DNA from: Paenibacillus sp. G2S3
GTDB lineage: Bacteria; Bacillota; Bacilli; Paenibacillales; Paenibacillaceae
Assembly: GCF_030123105.1 (NCBI RefSeq)
Contig: NZ_CP126095.1
Location: 2,480,001 to 2,544,000 of the forward strand
DNA: 64,000 bases
Direction: 5' to 3'
The stretch's first letter is position 1. Every line of letters begins with the position of its first letter. The translations under genes were made by a program, and so were the position numbers. The notes beneath the pieces are model-generated. The model had not been told where the DNA came from, did not search any database, and was given only the letters and a program-made list of their open reading frames with translations. Shown here one piece after another: positions 18,080-26,602 of this stretch.

Positions 18080-19423
18080 ATGAAATTGAAAAGATTCTAT
18101 GGCATGACTTTTGCCACAATACTCTCCCTAAGTGCGCTAGCCGGATGTTCCGGTAATAACAACAACGAAGGCAGTGCTGCAACAGCTGCTCCAGAAACGG
18201 GCAATACTGCAAACGCTTCCGCTGAACCGAAACAGGATCCTGTGACCTTGAAATGGGCTTTGTGGGATTGGGAAGCCACAGCATATTATCAGCCGTTGAT
18301 CGATGCCTATAAAGCTGAGCATCCGAATGTAACGATCGAATATGTCGATCTTGGTTCCACGGACTATATGACAATGCTGAGTACACAGTTGTCCGGCGGT
18401 GCCAATCTGGATGTTCTTACGATTAAGGATATTCCTGGATACTCAAACCTCGTGAAACAAAATCACTTGGAGCCGCTCAAGGGCTTCATGGGAGACAAAA
18501 ACATTGATCCATCCGTTTACGGCGGTACGGTAGAACAGATCGAAGTGAACGATGAAGTGTATGCGCTTCCTTTCCGGAGTGATTTCTGGGTCGTCTACTA
18601 TAATAAGGACTTGTTCGATAAAGCAGGAGTGGAGTATCCAGGTAACGATATGACATTCGACCAATATGATGAACTTGCTAGAAAAATGACCTCCGGCAGC
18701 GGTGCTGAAAAAGTATACGGAGCCCACTACCATACTTGGCGGAGTGCTGTTCAATTGTTCGGTATTCTAGACGGCAAGAACAACGTTGTTGGCGGCAACT
18801 ATGATTTCCTGAAGCCAACCTATGAACGGATCTTGAAAGAACAGGAAGATGGAATCGTTATGGATTACGCCACACTGAAGACTTCAAGCACGCATTATTC
18901 CGGTGTGTTCTACAACAATTCCGTTGCGATGATGAACATGGGCAGCTGGTTTATCGCGACTCAAATAGAAAAAGTGAAAAGCGGCGAGTCCCAATCGACC
19001 AACTGGGGAATAGTGAAATATCCTCACCCGGATGGTGTGGAAGCGGGTACAACACTGGGTACAATTACTTCCCTCGCTGTAAATCAGAAATCCAAAAATA
19101 AAGAAGCGGCACTTGATTTCATGAACTTTGTGACTGGTGAAGAAGGTGCTACGGTCATTGCTTCCACCGGAACCATTCCAGCGATTAAGAACGATGAAGT
19201 TATCAGTTCCATTACTTCCATTGACGGTTTCCCTACGGATGAGAACAGCAAAGCGGCACTGACTACGGTTCAGACGTATTTGGAAATGCCAATGCATGAA
19301 AAGAGTGCGGACATTGAAGTGATCCTGAACGAAGCTCACGATAACATTATGACTAAAAACGCTTCGATCGACGAAGGTTTGAAGGATATGAATACTCGCG
19401 TACAGCAGCTCTTGAACAATTAA
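18080..19423 (+). CDS. Sugar ABC transporter substrate-binding lipoprotein
   Basis: The 447-residue protein has a lipoprotein signal peptide with lipobox LAGC (Cys23) followed by an Asn/Ala/Thr-rich spacer, then an extracellular solute-binding family 1 (MalE/UgpB-like) fold. Recognisable motifs include VTLKWALWDWE, EVYALPFRSDFWVVYYNKDLF and GEEGATVIASTG. It should capture an oligosaccharide on the outer membrane face and pass it to the two following permeases. The nearby GH88 and heparinase-like genes suggest a uronate-containing ligand. AAAGGGGA precedes the ATG. A stem-loop after the stop probably gives higher expression of this gene than of the permeases. Confidence 0.92.
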   Translation: MKLKRFYGMTFATILSLSALAGCSGNNNNEGSAATAAPETGNTANASAEPKQDPVTLKWALWDWEATAYYQPLIDAYKAEHPNVTIEYVDLGSTDYMTMLSTQLSGGANLDVLTIKDIPGYSNLVKQNHLEPLKGFMGDKNIDPSVYGGTVEQIEVNDEVYALPFRSDFWVVYYNKDLFDKAGVEYPGNDMTFDQYDELARKMTSGSGAEKVYGAHYHTWRSAVQLFGILDGKNNVVGGNYDFLKPTYERILKEQEDGIVMDYATLKTSSTHYSGVFYNNSVAMMNMGSWFIATQIEKVKSGESQSTNWGIVKYPHPDGVEAGTTLGTITSLAVNQKSKNKEAALDFMNFVTGEEGATVIASTGTIPAIKNDEVISSITSIDGFPTDENSKAALTTVQTYLEMPMHEKSADIEVILNEAHDNIMTKNASIDEGLKDMNTRVQQLLNN

Positions 19424-19446
19424 CCTGAAGAGAGTTGGCGAATTCT

Positions 19447-19470
19447 AAGGGCGGGTGAAAGCCCGCCTTT
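19447..19470 (+). terminator. Stem-loop between binding protein and permease genes
   Basis: AAGGGCGGG pairs with CCCGCCTTT (19447-19470, one G-T pair). There is no long T-run and the permease gene follows with its own ribosome site, so it looks like a partial terminator or mRNA stabiliser setting the protein ratio. Confidence 0.65.
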
Positions 19471-19495
19471 TATAGAAAGGTTTGGAGGAGAAAGA

Positions 19496-20434
19496 ATGCA
19501 GAACGAAACCATATTGGATACAAAAAAGATCCCTAAACGTCATTTGTCAAAAGCTGTCCGGGAAAACCTGGTAGCTTACAGCTTCATTGCGCCGAACTTT
19601 ATCGGATTTGCTGTGTTTACACTGGTACCCATGTTTTTCGCCTTTATCCTAGCTTTTGTGAAATGGGACGGGGCCAATCCAATGAAATATATCGGACTGG
19701 ACAATTTCACTCGGCTTATTAAAGATACAACATTTCATAAAGCATTATGGAATACCATTGTTTACACTATTGGCGTAGTACCGTTCACCATGATTGTTGC
19801 GCTGGCGCTGGCGATTTTGCTTAATCAGAAGATCATGGCGCGCAATTTCATGAGAACCGTATTCTTTTTCCCATATGTGGCATCCTTGGTAGCCGTTGCT
19901 GCCGTATGGAACTTTATCTTCAGCCCTACGATGGGGCCGATCAACAATATTTTGCATACCCTTACCGGTATCCCACTGGAGGATCTTCCCCGCTGGGCGG
20001 CGGATAAACACTGGGCGATGTTCACAGTAATACTGTTCACTGTGTGGAAAAACATGGGTTATTATATGGTCATTTACTTGGCAGGTCTACAGGGGATCAA
20101 CCCTGAGCTGTATGAGGCGGCTGAACTTGATGGTGCTAACGCCTGGAGAAGATTCCGCAATGTGACGGTCCCTCAGCTGGCGCCTACATCCTTCTTTGTA
20201 CTGATGATTCTAGTCATCAATTCGTTCAAAGTCTACGATATTTTTATCAACCTATTTGCCGGCGCTGACAACCAGTTGAACGATTCTACAAGGGTTATGG
20301 TTTATCAAATCTACAATACGGCGTTCCGTTCGCTTGATTACGGATATGCCAGCGCCATGGCCATTGTATTGTTTCTGCTGGTACTTGGCATCACCATCGT
20401 CCAGTTCCGCGGCGAGAAGAAATACGGACAATAG
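19496..20434 (+). CDS. Sugar ABC transporter permease (MalF/UgpA type)
   Basis: The 312-residue protein has six predicted membrane segments and the conserved ABC-permease EAA loop, here YEAAELDGANAWRRFRNVTV (about residues 204-223), which contacts the ATPase. The start at 19496 is preceded by GGAGGAG. It is the second gene of the transport operon and pairs with the MalG-type permease beginning 15 bases after its stop. No ATPase gene follows, so a shared MsmX-like ATPase is expected. Confidence 0.93.
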   Translation: MQNETILDTKKIPKRHLSKAVRENLVAYSFIAPNFIGFAVFTLVPMFFAFILAFVKWDGANPMKYIGLDNFTRLIKDTTFHKALWNTIVYTIGVVPFTMIVALALAILLNQKIMARNFMRTVFFFPYVASLVAVAAVWNFIFSPTMGPINNILHTLTGIPLEDLPRWAADKHWAMFTVILFTVWKNMGYYMVIYLAGLQGINPELYEAAELDGANAWRRFRNVTVPQLAPTSFFVLMILVINSFKVYDIFINLFAGADNQLNDSTRVMVYQIYNTAFRSLDYGYASAMAIVLFLLVLGITIVQFRGEKKYGQ

Positions 20435-20449
20435 GAGGATTCAAAAGAT

Positions 20450-21289
20450 ATGGTGGGTACAAATAAAGGAATTAGAATCGGCACGATGGTGCTAGTGTAT
20501 ATTTTGTTGTTTGCGACAGTGCTCTGTATGCTTGTTCCGTATATATGGATGTTGTCTTCTTCGCTCAAGCTGAACAAGGATGTGTTCTCATTCCCGATGC
20601 AATGGATTCCGGCGAATCCGCGCTGGGGAAATTTCGTGGATATCTGGACCCGTATTCCACTGGACCGATTCATTTATAACACGGCGAAATTATCAATTAT
20701 CGTAACGATTTTGCAGCTACTGACTTCAAGTTTTGCTGCGTACGCATTCTCCAAACTGCAATTCAGAGGGAAAAATGTTTTATTCCTTGGATATATCGCT
20801 ACGATCGCAATTCCTTGGCAGGCATATATGGTGCCGCAATTTATCTTGATGCGTTACATGGGACTGAACAATACCCATCTGGCAATCATTCTATTGCAGG
20901 CATTCTCGGCTTTCGGAGTATTTCTGATGCGCCAGTTCTATCAAGGAGTCCCAGATGAATTATGCGAGGCGGCCCGTATCGATGGCTTGAGCGAATATGG
21001 GATTTGGGCGAGAATCATGCTGCCACTATCCAAGCCGGCTTTGTCCACCTTGACGATTTTTACCTTTGTTGCCACTTGGAATGATTTCTTGGGGCCGATG
21101 ATTTATTTGACGGATACGAAACTGAAGACTATACAAATTGGACTACGAATGTTCATTTCGCAATATTCCGCCGAGTACGGTCTGATAATGGCTGCAAGTG
21201 TGGTTTCCATTATTCCGGTTGTGATTGTTTTCTTGGCACTTCAGAAGTACTTCGTTCAAGGCGTCGCAGCATCTGGTATTAAAGGCTAG
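20450..21289 (+). CDS. Sugar ABC transporter permease (MalG/UgpE type)
   Basis: The 279-residue protein has six predicted membrane segments and the EAA loop CEAARIDGLSEYGIWARIML (about residues 172-191). It ends in QKYFVQGVAASGIKG, the typical C-terminus of MalG-type carbohydrate permeases. AGGAGG lies 11 bases before the ATG. It is the last gene of the operon and is followed by a clear terminator. Confidence 0.93.
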   Translation: MVGTNKGIRIGTMVLVYILLFATVLCMLVPYIWMLSSSLKLNKDVFSFPMQWIPANPRWGNFVDIWTRIPLDRFIYNTAKLSIIVTILQLLTSSFAAYAFSKLQFRGKNVLFLGYIATIAIPWQAYMVPQFILMRYMGLNNTHLAIILLQAFSAFGVFLMRQFYQGVPDELCEAARIDGLSEYGIWARIMLPLSKPALSTLTIFTFVATWNDFLGPMIYLTDTKLKTIQIGLRMFISQYSAEYGLIMAASVVSIIPVVIVFLALQKYFVQGVAASGIKG

Positions 21290-21297
21290 ACAGTATG

Positions 21298-21336
21298 AAA
21301 CCTGGCAGCTGCATTTAGCGGGTTGCCAGGTTTTTT
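21298..21336 (+). terminator. Intrinsic terminator of the first sugar transport operon
   Basis: AAACCTGGCA (21298-21307) pairs with TGCCAGGTTT (21324-21333) and a run of six T follows. Confidence 0.88.
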
Positions 21337-21388
21337 ATAAGTTCAGAGAAGGGGTTATACAATTGCGAGGCGTCGATACTCGGCAATG

Positions 21389-22225
21389 TCAGCTTTTTTT
21401 GCCGTATTTTCCAGGTGGAATGCCTGTGATGTTCTTGAAAGTACGTATGAAATTGGCATAGTCATTGAAGCCGGATAGATAACAGGTATCGGATACGGAG
21501 TTTCCGGCGGATAAGAGCTGTTTGGATAATGCGATCTTTTTAAGCAGGACGTAACGGTAGATCGTTCCTCCTGTCTGCTGCTTGAAGAGGTGACTAAGAT
21601 AATATTTATCGATGTTTAATTCACCAGCGATCTGCTCGAGAGAAAGATTCAGATGCAGATGGTTATCGATATAGCGCATGGCCGATTGAATATGCGAAGA
21701 AATAATACTGGGTATGGTGGAACTAGTACGGCTATATAGCTCATTAATGAGGACCAGAATCTGGATCAGATAAGTTAAAGCCAGAACCTCGCTGCCGTAT
21801 TGAGGATTCTCCAAGATTGTAATTAGGCGAAAGGCAAGGGCCATATACTCTGCAAGCAGTGTTTCATCCATTTGTGCGAGATTCTGCTCTCCGGGCTGAC
21901 GGTTCTGGAAACAGGCGAGTAGATTTGTAGTTGCGGTACAGAAGGGATATACGAGTGGAGCTTTGAAATGAATTGTTAATCGTTCGTAAGGCTCGGGAGA
22001 TATATTAATGATTTTATGAATCTCGTGATTGTTAAATAAGAGCACATTGCCCCGTTGAAGCGGATAGCTGTACTGATCCACAAATCCGTTCACCGTGCCG
22101 CCTAGAAATAGGAAGATTTCATAATGATCATGAATGTGAAAATCTTTGGTGGGTGAGATCGGTGAATTGCCGATGCCCGCCAGTATGTCGCCTTCGAACG
22201 GCTGATAATACTGGGCGTGTTTCAT
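21389..22225 (-). CDS. AraC-family transcriptional regulator with cupin sensor
   Basis: The 278-residue protein has an N-terminal cupin-type ligand domain (about 1-140; HIHDHYEIFLFLGG and the beta turn PLQRGNVLLFNNHEIH) and two AraC helix-turn-helix motifs (about 175-275; LSLEQIAGELNIDKYYLSHL and DTCYLSGFNDYANFIRTFKN). It diverges from the DUF2264/heparinase/GH88 operon and probably activates it in response to an intracellular sugar. Repeated GCAATAA motifs in the shared spacer are candidate binding half-sites. Confidence 0.9.
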   Translation of the reverse strand: MKHAQYYQPFEGDILAGIGNSPISPTKDFHIHDHYEIFLFLGGTVNGFVDQYSYPLQRGNVLLFNNHEIHKIINISPEPYERLTIHFKAPLVYPFCTATTNLLACFQNRQPGEQNLAQMDETLLAEYMALAFRLITILENPQYGSEVLALTYLIQILVLINELYSRTSSTIPSIISSHIQSAMRYIDNHLHLNLSLEQIAGELNIDKYYLSHLFKQQTGGTIYRYVLLKKIALSKQLLSAGNSVSDTCYLSGFNDYANFIRTFKNITGIPPGKYGKKS

Positions 22226-22258
22226 CCGGATAGCCCCTTTCAGATTAATAGCAACAAA

Positions 22259-22335
22259 CGCAATAAATAATCATTAATCGCAAAGACATTGCAATAATAC
22301 AACACTAAACTATAGATTAAGATTACGCAATAAAC
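22259..22335. promoter_or_regulatory. Repeated GCAATAA motifs and promoter upstream of the uronate operon
   Basis: GCAATAA occurs at 22260, 22291 and 22327, roughly three helical turns apart, between the AraC gene and the operon it faces. TTGCAA (22289-22294), 16 bases and TATAGA (22311-22316) form a plausible promoter overlapping the middle copy. Direct repeats of this kind suit AraC-type activators. Confidence 0.4.
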
Positions 22336-22413
22336 CAAGTATATACTGGTCAGAACAAGAGTAGTAAGGATCTGCATCTGCTGAATAGAAGCAATTGAAA
22401 GGGTGTACTGTGT

Positions 22414-23559
22414 ATGAATGGTACGAAACATCGTAAATATTGGCTGGATACGATGCTACAGATCGGGGACCCGGTACTTGATGCTTTGTCGCAGAGAAAA
22501 TTAAAGGAACGGCTGCCCACCGAGTTTCATAGTGACAGGAGCAAGTTTGCGCATTTGGAGGCATTCGCCAGGTTGGCCTGTGGAATGGCCCCATGGCTAG
22601 AGCTTGAAGGGTTGGAGGGTGAAGAAGAAGAGCTCAGGGCTCGTTATGCCATATTGATGCTGGAATGCATCGATGCCGCTGTCGATCCATCTTCACCTGA
22701 CTATATGGATTTTAAGTCCGAAGGCCAACCACTGGTCGATGCGGCATTCCTCGCCCATGCATTGGTGCGTGCACCGAAGCAGCTTGCCGGGCGGCTGAAT
22801 GAGCAGGTCAAAGGTAATTTAATAACAGCCTTGAAGCAAACGCGTCGGACCGCGCCCAGCGGCAGTAACTGGCTGCTGTTTAGTGCAATGGTAGAAGCAG
22901 CTTTATATATACTCGGCGATTCAGAATATGACCGGATGCGTGTTGGATATGCGATCCACATGTTCATGGATTGGTACAAAGGTGATGGCATATACGGGGA
23001 CGGAAAGGACTTTCACTGGGATTATTACAATAGCTTTGTCATTCAGCCGATGCTTGTGGATGTGGTTACACTCTTTGAACGGGACTTGGAGCAATACTCC
23101 GCATTGAGGCCATTGATTCTGGAGCGGGCACAAAGATATGCAACTGTTCTGGAACGGATGATTGCGCCGGACGGAACGTATCCGTTTATCGGGCGCTCTA
23201 TCGTTTACCGTTTTGGTTCGTTTCAGCTGCTATCACAAGCGGCGCTACAGCATTTTCTGGAGGATGCGCTATCACCCGCACAGGTACGCTGCGCCTTGAC
23301 CGCTGTAATCTCACGGACTATGGGATTTCCGGGGACGCTGGATGAAGCCGGGTGGCTACGTCCGGGGGTATATGGTTACCAGCCTGAGCTTGCAGAGAGC
23401 TATATTAATACGGGAAGTCTCTATTTATGCGCTTCAGTATTTCTTCCTCTAGGGCTACTTCCTGCAGATCCTTTCTGGGCAGGGACAGAATTGAAATGGA
23501 CAGCACAAAGAATCGCAGCCGGAGAGGATGTTATGAGAGATCATGCTTTGTGTAAATAG
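22414..23559 (+). CDS. DUF2264 family protein, short form
   Basis: The 381-residue protein is an alpha/alpha-barrel of the DUF2264 type, a family I associate with CAZy GH154 (beta-glucuronidase-like); that link is from memory. Visible family features are GSNWLLFSAMVEAAL, GDGIYGDGKDFHWDYYNSF and APDGTYPFIGRSIVYRF. It has no signal peptide. Compared with the second DUF2264 protein at 26603 it stops where the C-terminal beta domain would begin, with no remnant of that domain afterwards. AAAGGGTG lies eight bases before the ATG. It is first in an operon with heparinase-like, GH88 and full-length DUF2264 genes, implying cytoplasmic breakdown of uronate oligosaccharides. Confidence 0.8.
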   Translation: MNGTKHRKYWLDTMLQIGDPVLDALSQRKLKERLPTEFHSDRSKFAHLEAFARLACGMAPWLELEGLEGEEEELRARYAILMLECIDAAVDPSSPDYMDFKSEGQPLVDAAFLAHALVRAPKQLAGRLNEQVKGNLITALKQTRRTAPSGSNWLLFSAMVEAALYILGDSEYDRMRVGYAIHMFMDWYKGDGIYGDGKDFHWDYYNSFVIQPMLVDVVTLFERDLEQYSALRPLILERAQRYATVLERMIAPDGTYPFIGRSIVYRFGSFQLLSQAALQHFLEDALSPAQVRCALTAVISRTMGFPGTLDEAGWLRPGVYGYQPELAESYINTGSLYLCASVFLPLGLLPADPFWAGTELKWTAQRIAAGEDVMRDHALCK

Positions 23560-23596
23560 GGCGATCTGATTGCTCAAAAGGAGGGAGGAAGAGAGC

Positions 23597-25411
23597 ATGA
23601 ATAGACAGGAGCTTTTCGGAATTGTCCAACAAATGAAGTCAGCAAATCTGAGCTTGTATTATCCTAATGGTGATTCGGATGCTTTTTGGAAACTGGCCTC
23701 ATCATCCGAGACATTAAAGGAAGATATCAGCGAAATCCGCGCGGAGGCTCAAAGATTAGACAGCCAGCCTATATCGGAGCTGACGGATACGCTATTTTCA
23801 ATTTTTGCGCGCACGGGTTCGAGATTGGAATATGAACGGGTCTATTTCGAACGGAGAAGAAGGTTAAACACATATGTATTTATGACCTTGCTTGAGCCGG
23901 ATAATGTCAGACTTCTGGAGAACCTGGAAAATATACTATGGTCTATATGCGAAGAGTACACATGGTGCCTACCAGCCCATCTTCCTTCAGATCATACAGT
24001 GAATATCAACCAGTTTATTGATCTATTCTCCTCGGAGACTGCTTTTACACTTACTGAAATTTCTCTATTACTGGGGGAACGACTTCCACAGCTTCTTCGA
24101 TCCAGAATCAGACATGAAGTAGACCAGAGAATATTTCGACCTTTTATTGAATGTGGTCCTTATGAATGGGAGACTGCACGGCATAATTGGGCAGCAGTCT
24201 GCGCAGGTTCAATCGGGGCAGCCGCCCTGTTGATGTTGGAAGATCCTGCTGCGCTGACGGATATCCTGCTGAAGACAGAGCGCAGCATGAGTTACTATCT
24301 AGAAGGTTTCGGGGACGATGGGGCCTGCCTGGAAGGTCTGAGTTACTGGAACTACGGATTTGGCTATTTCACGTATTACAGCGATCTTCTCCGGGCAAGA
24401 AGCGAGGGAAGAGTAGACTGGTTTGCAACGGACAAAGTGCGAAGCATCGCTCAGTTCCAGCAGAAAAGCTTCATCGGTGGTAATTTTGTTGCCAATTTCT
24501 CTGACTCAGAGCCTCAAATTAACATACATATGGGCTTGTCCCATTATTTAGCTGATACCTTCCCAGAAGTCGAATGTCCTCCGCCTGCGCTTCGCGCTCC
24601 TTATGCTAAGGATCACTGCAGCCGCTGGGCTCCGGCTTTTCGAAATCTCATCTGGAGAAGGACCGGTGATGAGAAACAGGAACAGGATTGGGGAGCCGCC
24701 AGCTATTATCTTCCCGATGCGGCATGGCTCGTTTCGCGTTATAGATCGGAAGGGAGTTCATTCGGCTTTGCAGCCAAGGGAGGGCACAATGCTGAGCCTC
24801 ATAATCATAATGATCTGGGACAGTTCATTCTGCTAGGTGGAGGCGAAATCTATGTAGCTGATCTAGGCAGTGGAGAGTATACGGCTGATTACTTTGGGGC
24901 TGGCCGTTATCAATATGATTGCAATGGCTCACAAGGACATTCAGTTCCTATCATCGGCGGCCAGTATCAACTGGCTGGCAGGAAGCATAGTGCTACAATT
25001 CTGCACGCGTCGGCTGCGGTTGAAAAAGATGAACTGAAGCTGGAGCTGTCTCAGGCATACGAAGCGGAAGAGCTTCAATCCCTGATCCGCTCTATGGTTT
25101 GGTACAAGGGGCAGCATCCTCGCTTGGAGTTAGTTGACGAGTACCAGTATAACGGTAAGTCAGTGAGCTGGACAGAGCGGTTCGTTACCTGGCGTCGTCC
25201 GAAGATCCTTCGTTCTGGCGTCGTGCTGCTGCCCGGAACCGAAGTCGGCGGAGTTGAAGTGACCTATAATGCCCAGATCGTAGAACCGGAGATTACCGCA
25301 CGTGAGTACCAGGATCATTTTGGCAGGGATACGGTCTGGTATACGCTCGACTTTCATGCTCTTCAGCCCGGTTCTGAAGGGAAATTAGCATTCACCTTTC
25401 AATTTATATAA
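23597..25411 (+). CDS. Heparinase II/III-family polysaccharide lyase-like protein
   Basis: About 604 residues: an N-terminal alpha/alpha toroid (about 60-360) and a C-terminal beta domain of the heparinase II/III family (about 385-600), with the signature KGGHNAEPHNHNDLGQF. That motif carries the His residues used for metal binding or catalysis in the family. ARHNWAAVCAGSIGAAAL in the toroid resembles oligo-alginate and heparin lyases. No signal peptide is seen, so an oligosaccharide lyase working in the cytoplasm is likely. I start it at the ATG at 23597 with GGAGG eight bases upstream. Its product would have an unsaturated uronyl end, the substrate of the next gene's GH88 enzyme. Confidence 0.85.
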   Translation: MNRQELFGIVQQMKSANLSLYYPNGDSDAFWKLASSSETLKEDISEIRAEAQRLDSQPISELTDTLFSIFARTGSRLEYERVYFERRRRLNTYVFMTLLEPDNVRLLENLENILWSICEEYTWCLPAHLPSDHTVNINQFIDLFSSETAFTLTEISLLLGERLPQLLRSRIRHEVDQRIFRPFIECGPYEWETARHNWAAVCAGSIGAAALLMLEDPAALTDILLKTERSMSYYLEGFGDDGACLEGLSYWNYGFGYFTYYSDLLRARSEGRVDWFATDKVRSIAQFQQKSFIGGNFVANFSDSEPQINIHMGLSHYLADTFPEVECPPPALRAPYAKDHCSRWAPAFRNLIWRRTGDEKQEQDWGAASYYLPDAAWLVSRYRSEGSSFGFAAKGGHNAEPHNHNDLGQFILLGGGEIYVADLGSGEYTADYFGAGRYQYDCNGSQGHSVPIIGGQYQLAGRKHSATILHASAAVEKDELKLELSQAYEAEELQSLIRSMVWYKGQHPRLELVDEYQYNGKSVSWTERFVTWRRPKILRSGVVLLPGTEVGGVEVTYNAQIVEPEITAREYQDHFGRDTVWYTLDFHALQPGSEGKLAFTFQFI

Positions 25412-25457
25412 ATGATGAAAGAAATAGAGAACCATTCGAAGAAGGCGGTGTTTGAAA

Positions 25458-26594
25458 ATGAATATAACGGAAAAACAAACTTGGCTGGATGAAGCTTGGA
25501 GCAAGGCACTTGAAAAGACAAGATGTAACAGTCGGAAAATCGGCGCAGAATTTCCACATGCGAGTCAAGGCGGTAAATACTTGCTTGAAGCGCCGAACTG
25601 GTGGACAGCAGGGTTCTGGCCGGGAATACTCTGGCAGTTTTATTCTGAGAGTGGGGACGAAAGTCTTAAAATGATCGCGGAGCGCTGCGAAGAGAGACTC
25701 GACGAGGTACTGGACGGCTACGTTAAGCTGGATCACGATTTAGGCTTCATGTGGATTCTTACCAGTGTGGCGAATTACAAATTGACGGGTAGCGAGGAAT
25801 CGCGAATTCGAGCATTAAAGGCAGCCAACTACCTGGCAGCCCGCTTCAATCTGAAAGGATATTATATTCGGGCTTGGAATCCATGGAGTGAAGGGGAGGA
25901 CAATAGTGGAGTTGCTATTATCGACTGCTGCATGAACACCAGCCTGTTGTTCTGGGCTTCCGAGACAACGGGTGATCCCCGCTATCGTCATATCGCAGAG
26001 GCGCATATGGATACTGTGCTGGAGCATTTTATCCGACCGGACGGCTCCGTGTACCACATCGTTAAATTTAACCCGGAGACGGGTGGAGTGGTGGAGAAGC
26101 TTGGTGGGCAAGGTTTTGCGCCCGAATCGGCTTGGTCACGCGGCACGGCTTGGGCTATTTACGGCCTAGCGCTTGCCTTTCATCATACGGGAAAGCAGAG
26201 CTATCTGGATGCAGCTAAGCAGATAGCGCATTTCTTCTTGACCCGTCTGCCGGAGGATCACGTTCCGCATTGGGATTTCCGCGCTCCCGGTGAAGTCGGC
26301 GAGATTCGTGATAGCTCCGCTGGTTCCTGCGCGGCGAGTGGATTGCTGCTGTTAGCCGACCAGGTGGATGATTCGGAGTCCCATGTGTACAGGAACGGGG
26401 CTATAAGAATAGTGGAATCACTCTACAGGAATTATGGCAGTTGGGACAATACAGATGAGGAAGGGTTGCTGCTACATGGTACAAGTAACTACCCTGAGGG
26501 TCGGAATATAGATGTTCCGCTTATCTACGGTGATTTTTTCTATGTCGAAGCACTGGCTCGAATTAAAGCAGCAGGACCCTTCTATTGGGAGTAA
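25458..26594 (+). CDS. GH88 unsaturated glucuronyl hydrolase
   Basis: The 378-residue alpha/alpha-barrel protein has the two catalytic-site Asp regions of unsaturated glucuronyl hydrolases: KLDHDLGFMW (Asp94) and GVAIIDCCMN (Asp156). Conserved SAWSRGTAWAIYGLAL and RDSSAGSCAASGLL follow. GH88 enzymes hydrate the double bond of the 4,5-unsaturated uronic acid left by polysaccharide lyases and release it. It is cytoplasmic, with no signal peptide. The ATG at 25458 is preferred over a TTG two codons earlier, with AAGGCGG nine bases upstream. It lies 46 bases after the lyase-like gene and 8 before the next, in a tight operon. Confidence 0.92.
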   Translation: MNITEKQTWLDEAWSKALEKTRCNSRKIGAEFPHASQGGKYLLEAPNWWTAGFWPGILWQFYSESGDESLKMIAERCEERLDEVLDGYVKLDHDLGFMWILTSVANYKLTGSEESRIRALKAANYLAARFNLKGYYIRAWNPWSEGEDNSGVAIIDCCMNTSLLFWASETTGDPRYRHIAEAHMDTVLEHFIRPDGSVYHIVKFNPETGGVVEKLGGQGFAPESAWSRGTAWAIYGLALAFHHTGKQSYLDAAKQIAHFFLTRLPEDHVPHWDFRAPGEVGEIRDSSAGSCAASGLLLLADQVDDSESHVYRNGAIRIVESLYRNYGSWDNTDEEGLLLHGTSNYPEGRNIDVPLIYGDFFYVEALARIKAAGPFYWE

Positions 26595-26602
26595 GGGTGA
26601 TT

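Noticed and set aside
17844..18386. A 180-residue minus-strand frame covering the binding-protein promoter and signal peptide.
   Set aside because: It overlaps the clear lipoprotein gene, has no ribosome site and encodes no recognisable fold.
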